A stretch of 5,741 bases of DNA from a bacterium. Its GTDB lineage: Bacteria; Armatimonadota; Zipacnadia; Zipacnadales; Zipacnadaceae. The notes under the pieces are model-generated. The model did no database searches. It saw nothing but the letters and a program-made list of their open reading frames with translations, and was not told where the DNA came from. Where the stretch lies: positions 1-5,741 of the forward strand of contig JAUWJN010000184.1 in assembly GCA_030607655.1 (NCBI GenBank). The letters are read 5' to 3'. Of the stretch, positions 5,395-5,741 are shown piece by piece. A program made the position numbers and the translations under genes. Each line of letters begins with the position of its first letter. The first letter of the stretch is position 1.

Positions 5395-5741
5395 ATGGAG
5401 AAGGTTCTATTGGTGATTGGCGATGCGGTGGAGGTTACGGATACCTTGTATCCCTACTACCGCATCCCGGAGGACGGTTACGAGATGGTGCTGGCTGCGC
5501 CAGAGAAGCGTCTCTATCACCTGGTGCAACACGATTCACACCCTGATTGGGACATTACCGTGGAGTCAAAGGGCTATAACTTCGCGTCCGACATCGCATT
5601 CGGCGACGTAAACCCCGAGGAGTACCTGGGACTGGTTCTGTCGGGCGGGCGGGCCCCGGAGTACATCCGTTATGACGAAGACTTGATGAAAATCACCAAG
5701 CACTTCGCAGAGACAGGCAAGCCAATCGGTGTGGTCTGCCA
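5395..5741 (+). CDS. DJ-1/PfpI family protein (3' partial)
   Basis: The reading frame starts at ATG 5395, with AAAGGAG at 5381-5387, 7 bases upstream, and stays open to the window edge (115 full codons). It opens with a flavodoxin-like first strand, EKVLLVIGD, then Glu13 in AVEVTD, the acidic residue that normally sits by the nucleophile. SGGRAPEYIRYDED (83-96) and a GKPIGVVC strand (108-115) are hallmarks of the family; Cys115 is the expected nucleophilic-elbow cysteine, and the next codon begins CA, consistent with the usual Cys-His. The family includes PfpI-like peptidases, DJ-1/YajL-type glyoxalase or deglycase proteins and chaperones, and this sequence does not decide between them. Members of this subtype are usually around 190-200 residues, so roughly 40% is missing. 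It lies 72 bases after the isomerase gene and may be cotranscribed with it. Confidence 0.93.
   Translation, partial: MEKVLLVIGDAVEVTDTLYPYYRIPEDGYEMVLAAPEKRLYHLVQHDSHPDWDITVESKGYNFASDIAFGDVNPEEYLGLVLSGGRAPEYIRYDEDLMKITKHFAETGKPIGVVC

Noticed and set aside
5417..5611. 64-residue + frame within the DJ-1/PfpI gene
   Set aside because: It is an alternate frame of the gene starting at 5395, which has the ribosome binding site and the family motifs.

Overview
The window carries six protein-coding genes, all on the + strand and tightly packed; the first and last run off the window edges. No RNA gene, insertion sequence, CRISPR array or phage gene is visible. The organism is a bacterium with strong AGGAG-type ribosome binding sites and fairly GC-rich DNA. 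The first gene is a prepilin-type protein ending in an H-X9-DG motif, a family abundant in Armatimonadota, Planctomycetes and related phyla. Its FPVFAQAR stretch after the pilin helix is most reminiscent of Armatimonadota. That placement is a guess from one protein; an uncultured Firmicutes-like lineage is not excluded.

Layout: (1) 1-615, 3' part of the prepilin/pseudopilin-like protein. (2) 627-3620, a complete energy-coupling-factor (ECF) transporter: a fused double ATPase (627-2150), a membrane S component that overlaps it by 4 bases (2147-2743), and the T component (2850-3620). (3) 3653-4438, fdhD, the sulfurtransferase that sulfurates the molybdenum cofactor of formate dehydrogenase, 32 bases after the T gene and probably in the same transcript. 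(4) 4477-5322, a TIM-barrel protein of the sugar phosphate isomerase/epimerase family. (5) 5395 to the edge, a DJ-1/PfpI-family protein cut just after its nucleophile cysteine.

In the ECF transporter, the T protein couples two ATPase domains to a substrate-binding S protein. The S protein matches none of the S families I can recognise, so the substrate is unknown. The fused ATPase resembles the A-A layout of YkoD in Bacillus (HMP/thiamine uptake), but the neighbour here is fdhD. The most interesting hypothesis is therefore that this transporter serves molybdenum- or tungsten-enzyme maturation or formate metabolism.

Four details deserve attention. The ATPase looks asymmetric: an H-loop histidine change in domain 1 and a degenerate signature in domain 2 fall in the same composite site. 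FdhD keeps only the first cysteine of the usual CxxC. The 106-base gap between the S and T genes, with the end of the S gene, can form mutually exclusive RNA helices. A short repeated and inverted motif sits in the linker between the two ATPase domains. The last two genes look like a separate metabolic pair, with no evident functional link to the transporter.
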